Positions 26,352 through 34,602 of a stretch of 50,024 nt of DNA are shown one piece after another. Below the pieces are notes generated by a model. It ran no database searches. It had not been told where the DNA came from and saw only the letters and a program-made list of their open reading frames with translations. A program made the translations under genes and the position numbers. Numbering within the stretch: the stretch's first letter is position 1; each line of letters starts with the position of its first letter. Source of the stretch: Stenotrophomonas sp. 278 (GTDB taxonomy: Bacteria > Pseudomonadota > Gammaproteobacteria > Xanthomonadales > Xanthomonadaceae); contig NZ_RHPP01000014.1 of NCBI RefSeq assembly GCF_003935715.1, forward strand, positions 1 to 50,024. The letters run 5' to 3'.

Positions 26352-28217
26352 ATGACGCCCATGCCAGCCCCTACCCCTGCGAAAAACCCCAGCCTGCGCG
26401 AGCGCTTCCAGGCGCTACGCAACCTGCCGCCGTTCCTGCGCCAGATCTGGCAGGCCAGCCCCTGGCTGGCCACTGCGAGCCTCGGCCTGCGGGTGATCCG
26501 CGCCCTGCTGCCGGTGGCCATGCTGTACGTGGGCAAGCTGATCATCGACGCGGCGCTGCTGCTGAGCCGGCATGAAGCAGGCTTCCCACCGTTCAGCGAG
26601 GCACTCTCCAGTGGCCTGCTCAACCCGCTGCTGGTGCTGCTGGCGCTGGAGTTCGGGCTGGCCATTGCCTCGGACCTGCTGGGCCGCATCGTCAGCTACG
26701 CCGACACCCTGCTCTCGGAGCTGTTCACCAACGCCACCAGCGTGCGCCTGATGGAACACGCCGCCGAGCTGGACCTGGAGGACTTCGAGGACCCCGACCT
26801 GCAGGACAAGCTCGACCGCGCCCGGCGCCAGACCATGGGCCGGATGAACCTGATGAGCCAGCTGTTCGGCCAGGTCCAGGACGCGATCACCGTGGCCAGC
26901 CTGGCCGTGGGCCTGCTGGTGTATGCGCCCTGGTTGATCCTGCTGCTGGCGGTGGCACTGGTGCCGGCGTTCATCGGCGAATCGCACTTCAATGCGGCCG
27001 GCTACAGCCTCAACTTCCAGTGGACGCCCGAGCGCCGCCAGCTCGACTACCTGCGCCAGATCGGGGCCAGCGTGGAAACGGCGAAGGAAGTGAAGATCTT
27101 CAACCTGCATCGGTTCCTGATCGACCGCTACCGCTTCCTGGCCGACAAGTTTTTCCAGGCCAACCGCCGGCTGGCACGCAAACGCGCCTTCTGGGGCACC
27201 CTGCTCGCTGCGCTGGGCACGCTGGGTTACTACACCGCCTATGCCTACATCGCCTGGCGCACCGTGCGCGGCGACTTCTCGATCGGCGACCTGACTTTCC
27301 TGGCCGGCAGCTTCCTGCGCCTGCGCCAACTGCTGGAAGGCCTGCTGATCGGCTTCTCGCAGGTGGCCAGCCAGGCGCTGTACCTGGATGACCTGTTCTC
27401 GTTCTTCCAGATCCAGCCGGAAATCCATTCGCGCACCGACGCGGTGCCGGTGCCGCAGCCGATCACCCAGGGCTTCGTGTTCGAGAACGTGGGCTTCCGC
27501 TATCCCGAAGCCGAGCGCTGGGCCGTACGCCACCTCAGCTTCGAGCTGCGCGCCGGCGAAGTGCTGGCGCTGGTCGGCGAGAACGGAGCCGGCAAGACCA
27601 CGCTGGTGAAGCTGCTGGCGCGCCTGTACGACCCCGACGAAGGCCGCATCCTGCTCGACGGCCGTGATCTGCGCGACTACGACCTGGACGACCTGCGCGC
27701 CAACATGGGGGTCATCTTCCAGGACTTCGTGCGCTACAACCTGACGGCCGGGGAGAACATCGGTGTCGGCCTCGTCGGGGCGATGGACGACCAGACCCGG
27801 ATCCGCGACGCCGCCCGCCGCGGCATGGCCGACGAGGTCATTGCCGACCTGCCCGAAGGCTACGACCAGCTGATCGGGCGACGTTTCAAACAGGGCGTGG
27901 ATCTTTCCGGTGGCCAGTGGCAGAAGATCGCCATTGCCCGCGCCTATATGCGCGATGCGCAGGTGATGATTCTGGATGAGCCTACGGCTGCGTTGGACGC
28001 GCGGGCGGAATTCGAGGTATTCCAGCGATTCAAGGAGCTGTCTGACAATCGAACAGCCGTGCTGATTTCGCACCGGTTCTCGTCGGTCCGCATGGCGGAC
28101 CGGATTCTGGTGCTGGCCGAGGGGCGACTGGAGGCCAGTGGGACGCATGCGGAACTGATGGTTCAGGGTGGGCGCTATGCGGAGCTGTTCGAGTTGCAGG
28201 CGGCGGGGTATCGCTGA
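26352..28217 (+). CDS. ABC exporter half-transporter (permease fused to ATPase)
   Basis: The 621-residue protein is a type IV exporter half with an N-terminal membrane domain of about six helices (residues 40-330) fused to a nucleotide-binding domain. Walker A is GENGAGKTT (K415), the signature is LSGGQWQKIAIARA (S519), Walker B is VMILDEPTAALD (D542, E543) and the switch histidine is in LISHRFSSVR. QWQ in place of QRQ is a feature of one bacterial exporter branch. Members form homo- or heterodimers; only one half is encoded here. No substrate can be named. ATG at 26352 is preferred, 9 bp before another in-frame ATG. Confidence 0.9.
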   Translation: MTPMPAPTPAKNPSLRERFQALRNLPPFLRQIWQASPWLATASLGLRVIRALLPVAMLYVGKLIIDAALLLSRHEAGFPPFSEALSSGLLNPLLVLLALEFGLAIASDLLGRIVSYADTLLSELFTNATSVRLMEHAAELDLEDFEDPDLQDKLDRARRQTMGRMNLMSQLFGQVQDAITVASLAVGLLVYAPWLILLLAVALVPAFIGESHFNAAGYSLNFQWTPERRQLDYLRQIGASVETAKEVKIFNLHRFLIDRYRFLADKFFQANRRLARKRAFWGTLLAALGTLGYYTAYAYIAWRTVRGDFSIGDLTFLAGSFLRLRQLLEGLLIGFSQVASQALYLDDLFSFFQIQPEIHSRTDAVPVPQPITQGFVFENVGFRYPEAERWAVRHLSFELRAGEVLALVGENGAGKTTLVKLLARLYDPDEGRILLDGRDLRDYDLDDLRANMGVIFQDFVRYNLTAGENIGVGLVGAMDDQTRIRDAARRGMADEVIADLPEGYDQLIGRRFKQGVDLSGGQWQKIAIARAYMRDAQVMILDEPTAALDARAEFEVFQRFKELSDNRTAVLISHRFSSVRMADRILVLAEGRLEASGTHAELMVQGGRYAELFELQAAGYR

Positions 28218-28281
28218 GGCAGCGTGGAGCGCCGCGATACCGTCTCGAATTGCGCGTCCTGCATGGGAACGCCGTGGTCCC

Positions 28282-28400
28282 GTAGAGCGGGGCTTGCCCC
28301 GCTTGCCGGATGCGCCGGAAAGCTTCAGCGGGGCAAGCCCCGCTCTACGTCGCTGGCCGGATGTGCCGGGAAAGCTTCAGCGGGGCAAGCCCCGCTCTAC
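28282..28400. repeat. Three-unit SMAG array (GCGGGGC subtype)
   Basis: One GTAG-first and two CTAC-last units with stem AGCGGGGC/GCCCCGCT repeat at about 50-bp spacing. They fill the region between the ABC exporter and the fpr promoter. Confidence 0.9.
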
Positions 28401-28444
28401 GGGTCGGTCGGACAGCGCCGGAACAGCCCCTTGCGGGCCAGTCA

Positions 28445-28461
28445 ATGAGAATTTATCTCAT
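28445..28461. promoter_or_regulatory. Fur-box-like palindrome in the fpr promoter
   Basis: ATGAGA and TCTCAT are perfect inverted arms around ATTTA. Read as 7-1-7 it is TGAGAAT-t-TATCTCA, one step away from the gammaproteobacterial Fur consensus TGATAAT-n-ATTATCA, and similar to TGAGAAT forms seen in xanthomonads. It lies just before TAGAAT (28468-28473), where a -35 element would be, so a bound repressor would block RNA polymerase. Confidence 0.5.
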
Positions 28462-28467
28462 CTGCGC

Positions 28468-28473
28468 TAGAAT
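28468..28473 (+). promoter_or_regulatory. Candidate fpr -10 box TAGAAT
   Basis: TAGAAT is 31 bp before the fpr ATG, giving a leader of about 25 nt. Its -35 region is occupied by the Fur-like palindrome. Confidence 0.45.
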
Positions 28474-28504
28474 AGCGGGGACGAATCAGATCAGACCCAC
28501 CCCC

Positions 28505-29284
28505 ATGTCTTCCGCTTTTGGTGCCGAAACGGTGCTTGAAGTCCGTCACTGGACGGACGCCTACTTCAGCTTCACCACCACCCGCGACAGCGGTTTCCGC
28601 TTTGAGAACGGTCAGTTCGTGATGATCGGCCTGGAAACCGAGGCGCGACCGCTGCTGCGTGCCTATTCCATCGCCAGCGCCAACTGGGAAGAGAACCTGG
28701 AGTTCTTCAGCATCAAGGTGCAGGACGGTCCGCTGACCTCGCGCCTGCAGCACATCAAGCCGGGCGACAAGGTCCTGGTGGGCAAGAAGCCGACCGGCAC
28801 CCTGCTGATCAGCGACCTGCATCCGGGCAAGCACCTGTACCTGCTGGGTACCGGCACCGGGCTGGCTCCGTGGCTGTCGGTCATCAAAGACCCGGAAACC
28901 TACGAGCGCTTCGACAAGGTGATCCTCACCCATGGCGTGCGCTTCGAGAAGGACCTGGCCTACCGCGACCTGTTCGAAAAGGAACTGCGCGAGCACGAGT
29001 TCCTGGGCGAGATGATCGGCGACAAGCTGCTCTACTACCCCGCCGTCACCCGCGAGCCGTTCCCCAACCAGGGCCGCCTGACCTCGCTGCTGGAAAGCGG
29101 TGAAATGCAGCGCACCCTGGGCCTGCCGGAGCTCAACCCGGAGAATGACCGCGCAATGATCTGCGGCAGCCCGCAGATGCTGGCCGACCTGCGCCAGGTG
29201 CTGGACGCACGCGGTTTCCAGACCTCACCCCGCATTGGCACGCCGGGGCATTACGTGTTCGAGCGCGCGTTCGTCGAGAAATAA
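28505..29284 (+). CDS. fpr: Ferredoxin/flavodoxin-NADP reductase
   Basis: The 259-residue FAD enzyme shuttles electrons between NADPH and ferredoxin or flavodoxin. The FAD motif is LLRAYSIASANWEENLEFFS (RxYS-type), the NADP-binding pyrophosphate motif is LLGTGTGLAPWLSVI, and the NADP ribose region is MICGSPQML. It ends FVEK, the short tail of bacterial subclass-I FPRs. The ATG at 28505 follows the family N-terminus. In pseudomonads Fpr also reduces Bfd to release iron from bacterioferritin, which would fit the Fur-like operator upstream, but neither bfd nor bfr is in this window. Confidence 0.93.
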   Translation: MSSAFGAETVLEVRHWTDAYFSFTTTRDSGFRFENGQFVMIGLETEARPLLRAYSIASANWEENLEFFSIKVQDGPLTSRLQHIKPGDKVLVGKKPTGTLLISDLHPGKHLYLLGTGTGLAPWLSVIKDPETYERFDKVILTHGVRFEKDLAYRDLFEKELREHEFLGEMIGDKLLYYPAVTREPFPNQGRLTSLLESGEMQRTLGLPELNPENDRAMICGSPQMLADLRQVLDARGFQTSPRIGTPGHYVFERAFVEK

Positions 29285-29306
29285 ACGCCGATTCGTTGAC
29301 CCAACC

Positions 29307-29374
29307 GTAGAGCCACGCCCTGCGTGGCTGCGACCCCGTCTGACACCTCGCAGCCACGCAGGGCGTGGCTCTAC
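29307..29374. repeat. Inverted SMAG pair (GCCACGC subtype)
   Basis: GTAGAGCCACGC cct GCGTGGCT faces AGCCACGC agg GCGTGGCTCTAC. It sits between the convergent fpr and glutathione peroxidase genes, where no classical terminator is visible. Confidence 0.9.
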
Positions 29375-29402
29375 GGGGTTCGATCAGCCAGTGTGGCCCC
29401 GG

Positions 29403-29885
29403 TTACGCCAGCGCTTTTTCAATATCGCCGCGCAGGCTTTCCGGCTTGTCAGTGGGCGCATAGCGCTGCAGCACCTGCCCATCACGCCCGACCAGGAACT
29501 TGCTGAAGTTCCATTTGATCCCCTTGGTGCCCAGCAGCCCCGTCTTCTCGGCCTTCAGCCACTGCCACAGCGGGTGCGCCTTGTCGCCGTTGACGTCGAT
29601 CTTCTCCGACAGCGGGAAATCCACTTCATAGGTCAGCGAACAGAAATTCCGGATCTCCTCGGCGTTGCCCGGCTCCTGATGGCCGAACTGGTCACAGGGG
29701 AAGCCCACCACCACCAGCCCGCGCGGACCGTACTCACGCCACAGGGCCTCCAGGCCCTCGTACTGGGGGGTGAAGCCGCATTTGCTGGCCACGTTCACCA
29801 GCAGCAGCACTTTGCCCTTGTACTGGTCCAGCGCCTGGGGGTGACCATCCAGGTCCACATACGAGAAATCGAAGGCGGTGGTCAT
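29403..29885 (-). CDS. Glutathione peroxidase family thiol peroxidase
   Basis: The 160-residue enzyme reduces peroxides with thiol donors. The peroxidatic cysteine is C36 in NVASKCGFTPQ, so it is the Cys rather than the Sec form. The catalytic Gln is in VGFPCDQFGHQEPG and the Trp is in IKWNFSKFLV. The usual Asn of FPCNQF is Asp here. No signal peptide is present, so it is cytosolic. It could use thioredoxin rather than glutathione, as many bacterial members do. The ATG at 29885 is the family start; an extended upstream frame is not credible. It is a single-gene unit. Confidence 0.92.
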   Translation of the reverse strand: MTTAFDFSYVDLDGHPQALDQYKGKVLLLVNVASKCGFTPQYEGLEALWREYGPRGLVVVGFPCDQFGHQEPGNAEEIRNFCSLTYEVDFPLSEKIDVNGDKAHPLWQWLKAEKTGLLGTKGIKWNFSKFLVGRDGQVLQRYAPTDKPESLRGDIEKALA

Positions 29886-30003
29886 GGCGCGTCTCCAGTA
29901 GGCATGCCCCATTGTACCCCCCTGTCGCACATGCCTTTTGACACAAGCCGACCCGGTTTCCCCCGGGTTACCCTCGGGCACTTGTCTGACCGGAGATTTC
30001 CCC

Positions 30004-32169
30004 TTGACCACCCGTCTTGCCCTCGCTGTCGCCGTGACCCTCGGCCTGGCCCTGCCCGCCTACTCCGCCGTGGCTGCCGCCCCGGCCGCCACCGCCGCCC
30101 AGCAGGCCAACCCGTTCTTCGCCGACAGCCCGCTGCCGCTGCACTTCCCGCAGTTCGACAAGATCAAGGACAGCGACTTCGCTCCCGCCTTCGACGCCGG
30201 CATGGCCCAGCAGCTGAAGGAAGTCGAGGCCATCGCCAACAACAAGGCCAAGCCGACCTTCGACAACACCATCATCGCCCTGGAAAAGAGCGGTGACACC
30301 CTGGACCGCGCCACCACCGTGTTCTTCTCGCTGGTCGGTGCCGACACCAACGACACCCGCAAGAAGCTGCAGGCGGATTACTCGGCGAAGTTCGCCGCGC
30401 ACAGCGACGCCATCGCGCTGAACGGCAAGCTGTTCGCCCGCATCCAGGCGCTGTATGACACCCGCACCCAGCTGGGTCTGGACGCCGAAGGCGTGCGCCT
30501 GGTCGAGAAGTACTACGAAAGCTATGTCCGCGCCGGTGCCAAGCTCAACGACGCCGACAAGGCCAAGCTGAAGGAAATGAACGCCGAACTGGCGAACCTG
30601 GGTACCAAGTTCAGCCAGAACGTCCAGAACGAAGTGAACGCCTCGGCCGTGGTGGTCGACGACGTCAAACAGCTTGATGGCCTGTCGGCCGAGCAGATCG
30701 CCGCCGCCGCCGAAGCCGCCAAGGCACGCAAGCTGGACGGCAAGTACGTCATCGCCCTGCTCAACACCACTGGCCAGCCGCCGCTGACCAACCTGACCAA
30801 CCGTGACCTGCGCAAGAAGATCTATGAAGCGTCGATCACCCGTGGCAGCCGCGGTGGCGAGTTCGACAACACGGCCCTGGTCTCGCGCATCATGACCCTG
30901 CGTGCGGAGAAGGCCAAGATGATGGGCTTCCCCAACTTCGCCGCCTACAACCTGACCAACCAGACCGCCAAGACCCCCGAGGCGGTCAATGCCATGCTGG
31001 GCCAGCTGGCTCCGGCCGCGGTGGCCAACGCCAAGCGCGAAGCTGCCGACCTGCAGGCGATGATCGACAAGGAACAGAAGGCCGCCGGCAAGCCGACCTT
31101 CCAGCTGGAAGCGTGGGACTGGGCGTTCTACAGCGAGAAGGTGCGCCAGGCCAAGTACAACTTCGACGAATCCCAGCTCAAGCCGTACTTCGAAATGAAG
31201 AATGTGCTGGAAAACGGCGTGTTCTTCGCCGCCAACCAGGAATTCGGCCTGACCTTCAAGCAGCGCACCGACCTGCCGGTGTATCACGAAGACGTCACCG
31301 TGTATGACGTGTTCGATGCCGACGGCAGCCAGCTGGCGATCTTCATCTTCGACCCGTACGCACGCGCTTCCAAGCGTGGCGGTGCGTGGATGAACTCGTA
31401 TGTGTCGCAGTCCGAGCTGACCGGCTTCAAGCCGGTGGTGGCCAACCACCTCAACATTCCCAAGCCGCCGGCCGGCCAGCCGACCCTGCTGACCTGGGAC
31501 GAAGTGACCACCACCTTCCACGAATTCGGCCACGCCCTGCACGGCATGTTCTCGAACGTGAAGTACCCCTACTTCTCCGGCACCTCGGTGCCGCGTGACT
31601 TCGTCGAGTTCCCCTCGCAGGTCAACGAGATGTGGGCCGACAATCCGCTGATCCTGAAGAACTACGCCAAGCACTACCAGAACAGCACCGCCATGCCGCA
31701 GGCACTGCTGGACAAGGTGATTGCCGCGGCCAAGTTCAACCAGGGCTTCGCCACCACCGAATACCTGGGTGCCGCCATGCTGGACCAGCGCTGGCACCAG
31801 ATCAGTGCGGCGCAGGTGCCGGCCGCCAAGGGCGTGATGGACTTCGAACGTGCCGCGCTCGAGAAGGACGGCATCTACTTCGCCCCGGTGCCGCCGCGCT
31901 ACCGCACCCCGTACTTCAGCCACATCATGGGCGGCTACTCGGCCGGCTACTACGCCTACATCTGGTCGGAAGTGCTGGATGCCAACACCCAGAAGTGGTT
32001 CCGCGACAACGGCGGCCTGAGCCGCAAGAACGGCGACCACTTCCGCCAGACCCTGCTGTCCAAGGGCGGCAGCGTGGACGCGATGCAGCTGTTCCGCGAT
32101 TTCGCCGGGCATGAACCGCAGATCGAGCCGCTGCTTGAGAAGCGTGGTTTGACTTCGGAAACGAAGTAA
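30004..32169 (+). CDS. dcp: Secreted M3 peptidyl-dipeptidase, Dcp type
   Basis: The 721-residue zinc metallopeptidase belongs to family M3. The zinc motif HEFGH (H506, E507, H510) lies in TTFHEFGHALHGMF, with EMWADNPLIL following for the third ligand region. An N-terminal signal peptide (LALAVAVTLGLALPAYSAVA) implies periplasmic or extracellular action, as in xanthomonad Dcp. The start is proposed at a TTG (30004) that has GGAG 8 nt upstream; the in-frame ATG at 29938 would put a hydrophilic stretch before the signal peptide. A strong terminator follows. Confidence 0.92.
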   Translation: MTTRLALAVAVTLGLALPAYSAVAAAPAATAAQQANPFFADSPLPLHFPQFDKIKDSDFAPAFDAGMAQQLKEVEAIANNKAKPTFDNTIIALEKSGDTLDRATTVFFSLVGADTNDTRKKLQADYSAKFAAHSDAIALNGKLFARIQALYDTRTQLGLDAEGVRLVEKYYESYVRAGAKLNDADKAKLKEMNAELANLGTKFSQNVQNEVNASAVVVDDVKQLDGLSAEQIAAAAEAAKARKLDGKYVIALLNTTGQPPLTNLTNRDLRKKIYEASITRGSRGGEFDNTALVSRIMTLRAEKAKMMGFPNFAAYNLTNQTAKTPEAVNAMLGQLAPAAVANAKREAADLQAMIDKEQKAAGKPTFQLEAWDWAFYSEKVRQAKYNFDESQLKPYFEMKNVLENGVFFAANQEFGLTFKQRTDLPVYHEDVTVYDVFDADGSQLAIFIFDPYARASKRGGAWMNSYVSQSELTGFKPVVANHLNIPKPPAGQPTLLTWDEVTTTFHEFGHALHGMFSNVKYPYFSGTSVPRDFVEFPSQVNEMWADNPLILKNYAKHYQNSTAMPQALLDKVIAAAKFNQGFATTEYLGAAMLDQRWHQISAAQVPAAKGVMDFERAALEKDGIYFAPVPPRYRTPYFSHIMGGYSAGYYAYIWSEVLDANTQKWFRDNGGLSRKNGDHFRQTLLSKGGSVDAMQLFRDFAGHEPQIEPLLEKRGLTSETK

Positions 32170-32175
32170 CCCTTG

Positions 32176-32204
32176 AAACCGCCCGGTGACCCCGGGCGGT
32201 TTTT
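32176..32204 (+). terminator. Intrinsic terminator after dcp
   Basis: AAACCGCCCGG pairs with CCGGGCGGTTT around a short loop and is followed by TTTTT. It starts 7 bp after the stop codon. Confidence 0.93.
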
Positions 32205-32320
32205 CTTATGGGCGTCGCCGCGTTCGCCCCACTCTTTCAGAGAATCATCATCGATTGCGCGCTTCGCGACATCTAGCATCGCGCGGACCCGCTGACGGGT
32301 CTTGGAGTTGGAGGTCGATC

Positions 32321-32767
32321 GTGTGGTTCACGCCCCTGCGGAGAATATGCCCGCTTGCATTTTTGATGGTCTCGCCACTCGCAGCAAAAGCGATGTGTTG
32401 CCCCGGCGATGTAAATGTCATCAAGTCATCAGGTAGCGGGCTTGGACAGACGCAACCATTGGCTACCGACCAGAGCTTGGATCCGCTATGGAATGTGCAC
32501 GCCTTTGAGCGTGATTCGATCAGCTACTTCCAGATCAGCGATATAGCCGAAGGCCTGCTCTTCATCATTGCAAAATCTGGAGACGTGTTCTGGCTTTTGC
32601 CAGCAGGCACCATCGACACTCAAGTTGCCCTACCGTCTGACCACCAACCTCAACGCCCAACGCTGGACGCGAAAGAAGTGTTCAGGCATCCGGACTTCAC
32701 GCTACTAGTAAGTGGCACCGGAAAGGCGGCAGTCTGGCGGGTCGAGAATCACCCCACCAGGCCCTGA
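32321..32767 (+). CDS. Small secreted or periplasmic protein, unknown
   Basis: The 148-residue protein starts at a GTG with a good GGAGG 6 nt upstream. The first 25 residues (RRICPLAFLMVSPLAAKA) look like a signal peptide, with processing likely near AKA. Two adjacent cysteines (MCCPGDV) follow immediately. The rest is mixed beta-like sequence (ISYFQISDIAEGLLFIIAK, FTLLVSGTGKAAVWRV) with no motif I can assign. Base composition is lower in G+C than its neighbours. It converges with the MASE1 gene, with 8 bp between stop codons. I do not recognise the family. Confidence 0.65.
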   Translation: MWFTPLRRICPLAFLMVSPLAAKAMCCPGDVNVIKSSGSGLGQTQPLATDQSLDPLWNVHAFERDSISYFQISDIAEGLLFIIAKSGDVFWLLPAGTIDTQVALPSDHQPQRPTLDAKEVFRHPDFTLLVSGTGKAAVWRVENHPTRP

Positions 32768-32775
32768 CATGTCCA

Positions 32776-34296
32776 CTACTCTCTAAAGAACATTCGGATT
32801 CGATTACGGCGGCACTGTACCGTGCCGCCGTAAGCCTGCGTGCGGCCGCTAAGTCGCCCAATCGCCATCGTCACGGTACTCCGTGACAAACACCGGCGCG
32901 AGTCCAGCGTCCCCACAGTCACGACTATTCCCCGGCTGGCTCCCACTTGGCCGCAGCGCGCTCGGATCTTTAGCTGGCCAGGTTCATTCTCCAGCAGCAA
33001 GGATACGGCCTCGGTCAAGGCGCGATACGCCGTCAATTGAAGGTCCAAGCTGAGACGACAGGGGTCTCCCACCAGGAATGGCTGAGCCATGCGATCCGTC
33101 TGCTCCCACGCGTCCCCGATTCCACCTACCTGTAGTGCAAGGTAGAGTCCAACATGCTCCATTGTGGTCGGATACACCATATTGGCCTGCTCACGGAACT
33201 GACGTGAATGCACCGTGGCAACATTCAACAGGCTGTTCGCGACCTCGTGGTGGCCCTTGGCCCTCATCCATTCCACAGTGTCGCTAAGCGCCACATCGAG
33301 CTTGTCGCCAATGCTCCGCAGGCTGACCACGCGATTCCGCAGCTCGCGCTCGCTTGTGCAATGCGAGGATCTTGCGTTCAAGATCGCCTCACGCTTCGCC
33401 CTTGCTTGAACTACGTACTGGCGATAGTGGTGAGTAATCCGTGATCCAAGCGCCAGCAGTGCGGTACCTGCAACTGCAACGAGCAGCTGGATCCTGAAAG
33501 AATCAAGATCGAATGATTCTGGCAACCCGGTGACAGGCGTGCTGATTCGGACGAATATGCTCATGATCGGCATTCCAATCGCAGCACCCCACCAGCCCTG
33601 CAGGCAGGTCAACGCAATAAGCGGCATCGCCATGAGCAACTGAATGATGGCCCTCTCAGTTGTGGATTCCTTCGGCAAGACGACCGAAAGGGCACCAAGT
33701 GTCAGAAGGGAAATAGCTGCGTAGGTCGTAGGAAGGCCTCGCCACGACTTCCTATCGATCTCTTCACGTCTAACCCAAAGCAGTGCCAGGGGTGAGATGG
33801 TCAGGATCGCCATGTATTGGCCGATCACATTGCGAGACGCAACCGTCGCGAACCCACCCGCTGGCGGTGACGGCCACAGCGCATGTGCCAAGGCCAGATT
33901 CCCGACACCGACCAACGTCGCCACGGCGAGTGCCACGATGAGCAACCACGTGTCTGTTTTACTGGCAATCGAACGGCGATGTACATAAACAATGATCGCG
34001 GCAACGGGAAACTGATAGGCCGACGAGATCACCACCCAATCCAAGCCATACTTTTCCATCAAGGGGATTCGAAGGTGCGCGAAGTACGCGTACTCTCCCA
34101 GCAGCAGATACGGCCACATGCTCGGACGGCACACCAGCAACGCTGCAACACGAATACCGGCAGGAAGGAAAAGCTGCTCCAGCGACACCTGCCGCGAAGC
34201 CCAGCACGCCGCCGCGTAAAGCGCGGCAACCAGTAACCCTTCCGGCAGCTCCAGCAACCGCGCTTGAAATCCCCGTACCAGCTTGCTGTCCGACAT
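32776..34296 (-). CDS. MASE1-domain membrane sensor with degenerate kinase-like end
   Basis: The 506-residue protein has a MASE1-type N-terminal sensor of about eight membrane helices (residues 15-300; LFLPAGIRVAALL and the later WGAAIGMPIMSI are typical). A helical linker HYRQYVVQARAKREAIL joins it to a roughly 200-residue cytosolic part. In other proteins MASE1 precedes a GGDEF or histidine kinase domain. Here there is no GGDEF, and only a trace of an ATPase N-box (AYRALTEAVSLLLE) without the usual asparagine, and no G-box. It may be a scaffold or a dead kinase. Codon and base use are less GC-rich than its neighbours. AGGAGG precedes the ATG. Confidence 0.72.
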   Translation of the reverse strand: MSDSKLVRGFQARLLELPEGLLVAALYAAACWASRQVSLEQLFLPAGIRVAALLVCRPSMWPYLLLGEYAYFAHLRIPLMEKYGLDWVVISSAYQFPVAAIIVYVHRRSIASKTDTWLLIVALAVATLVGVGNLALAHALWPSPPAGGFATVASRNVIGQYMAILTISPLALLWVRREEIDRKSWRGLPTTYAAISLLTLGALSVVLPKESTTERAIIQLLMAMPLIALTCLQGWWGAAIGMPIMSIFVRISTPVTGLPESFDLDSFRIQLLVAVAGTALLALGSRITHHYRQYVVQARAKREAILNARSSHCTSERELRNRVVSLRSIGDKLDVALSDTVEWMRAKGHHEVANSLLNVATVHSRQFREQANMVYPTTMEHVGLYLALQVGGIGDAWEQTDRMAQPFLVGDPCRLSLDLQLTAYRALTEAVSLLLENEPGQLKIRARCGQVGASRGIVVTVGTLDSRRCLSRSTVTMAIGRLSGRTQAYGGTVQCRRNRIRMFFRE

Positions 34297-34602
34297 CCCT
34301 ACCCTCCTTAGGTGGGCCGTTGTCGCAATCCGTCTGCGACGCCTGCCTGTTGCGAGGGCGCGAAAGTAGCGGGTGCGTTGCGGGGGAGCAATGCGATTTA
34401 TGGGGATTGCGGCAAAGTTGAAAAAGTTCCTATGTGGTGGTCAAGCGTGGTTTAGAGTTCGTGGGGATCAAGCCCGCCGTGTCGGGGGGCGAGGATGTCG
34501 TAACGGACACACGCGCGATTCCGATTTGGGTCCATGCGTTGAAGCGGTGATCGTCGTTATCGGCAGTCGTCTTGCGACCGACTCTAGTTCCACACAATCC
34601 TG
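34297..34602. other. Intergenic stretch of 306 bp
   Basis: Between the MASE1 gene and cfa I see no convincing gene or palindrome. A possible 76-residue plus-strand ORF starts at 34391 with a GGAG nearby and runs 19 bp into the cfa end, but its composition looks random. Confidence 0.5.
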
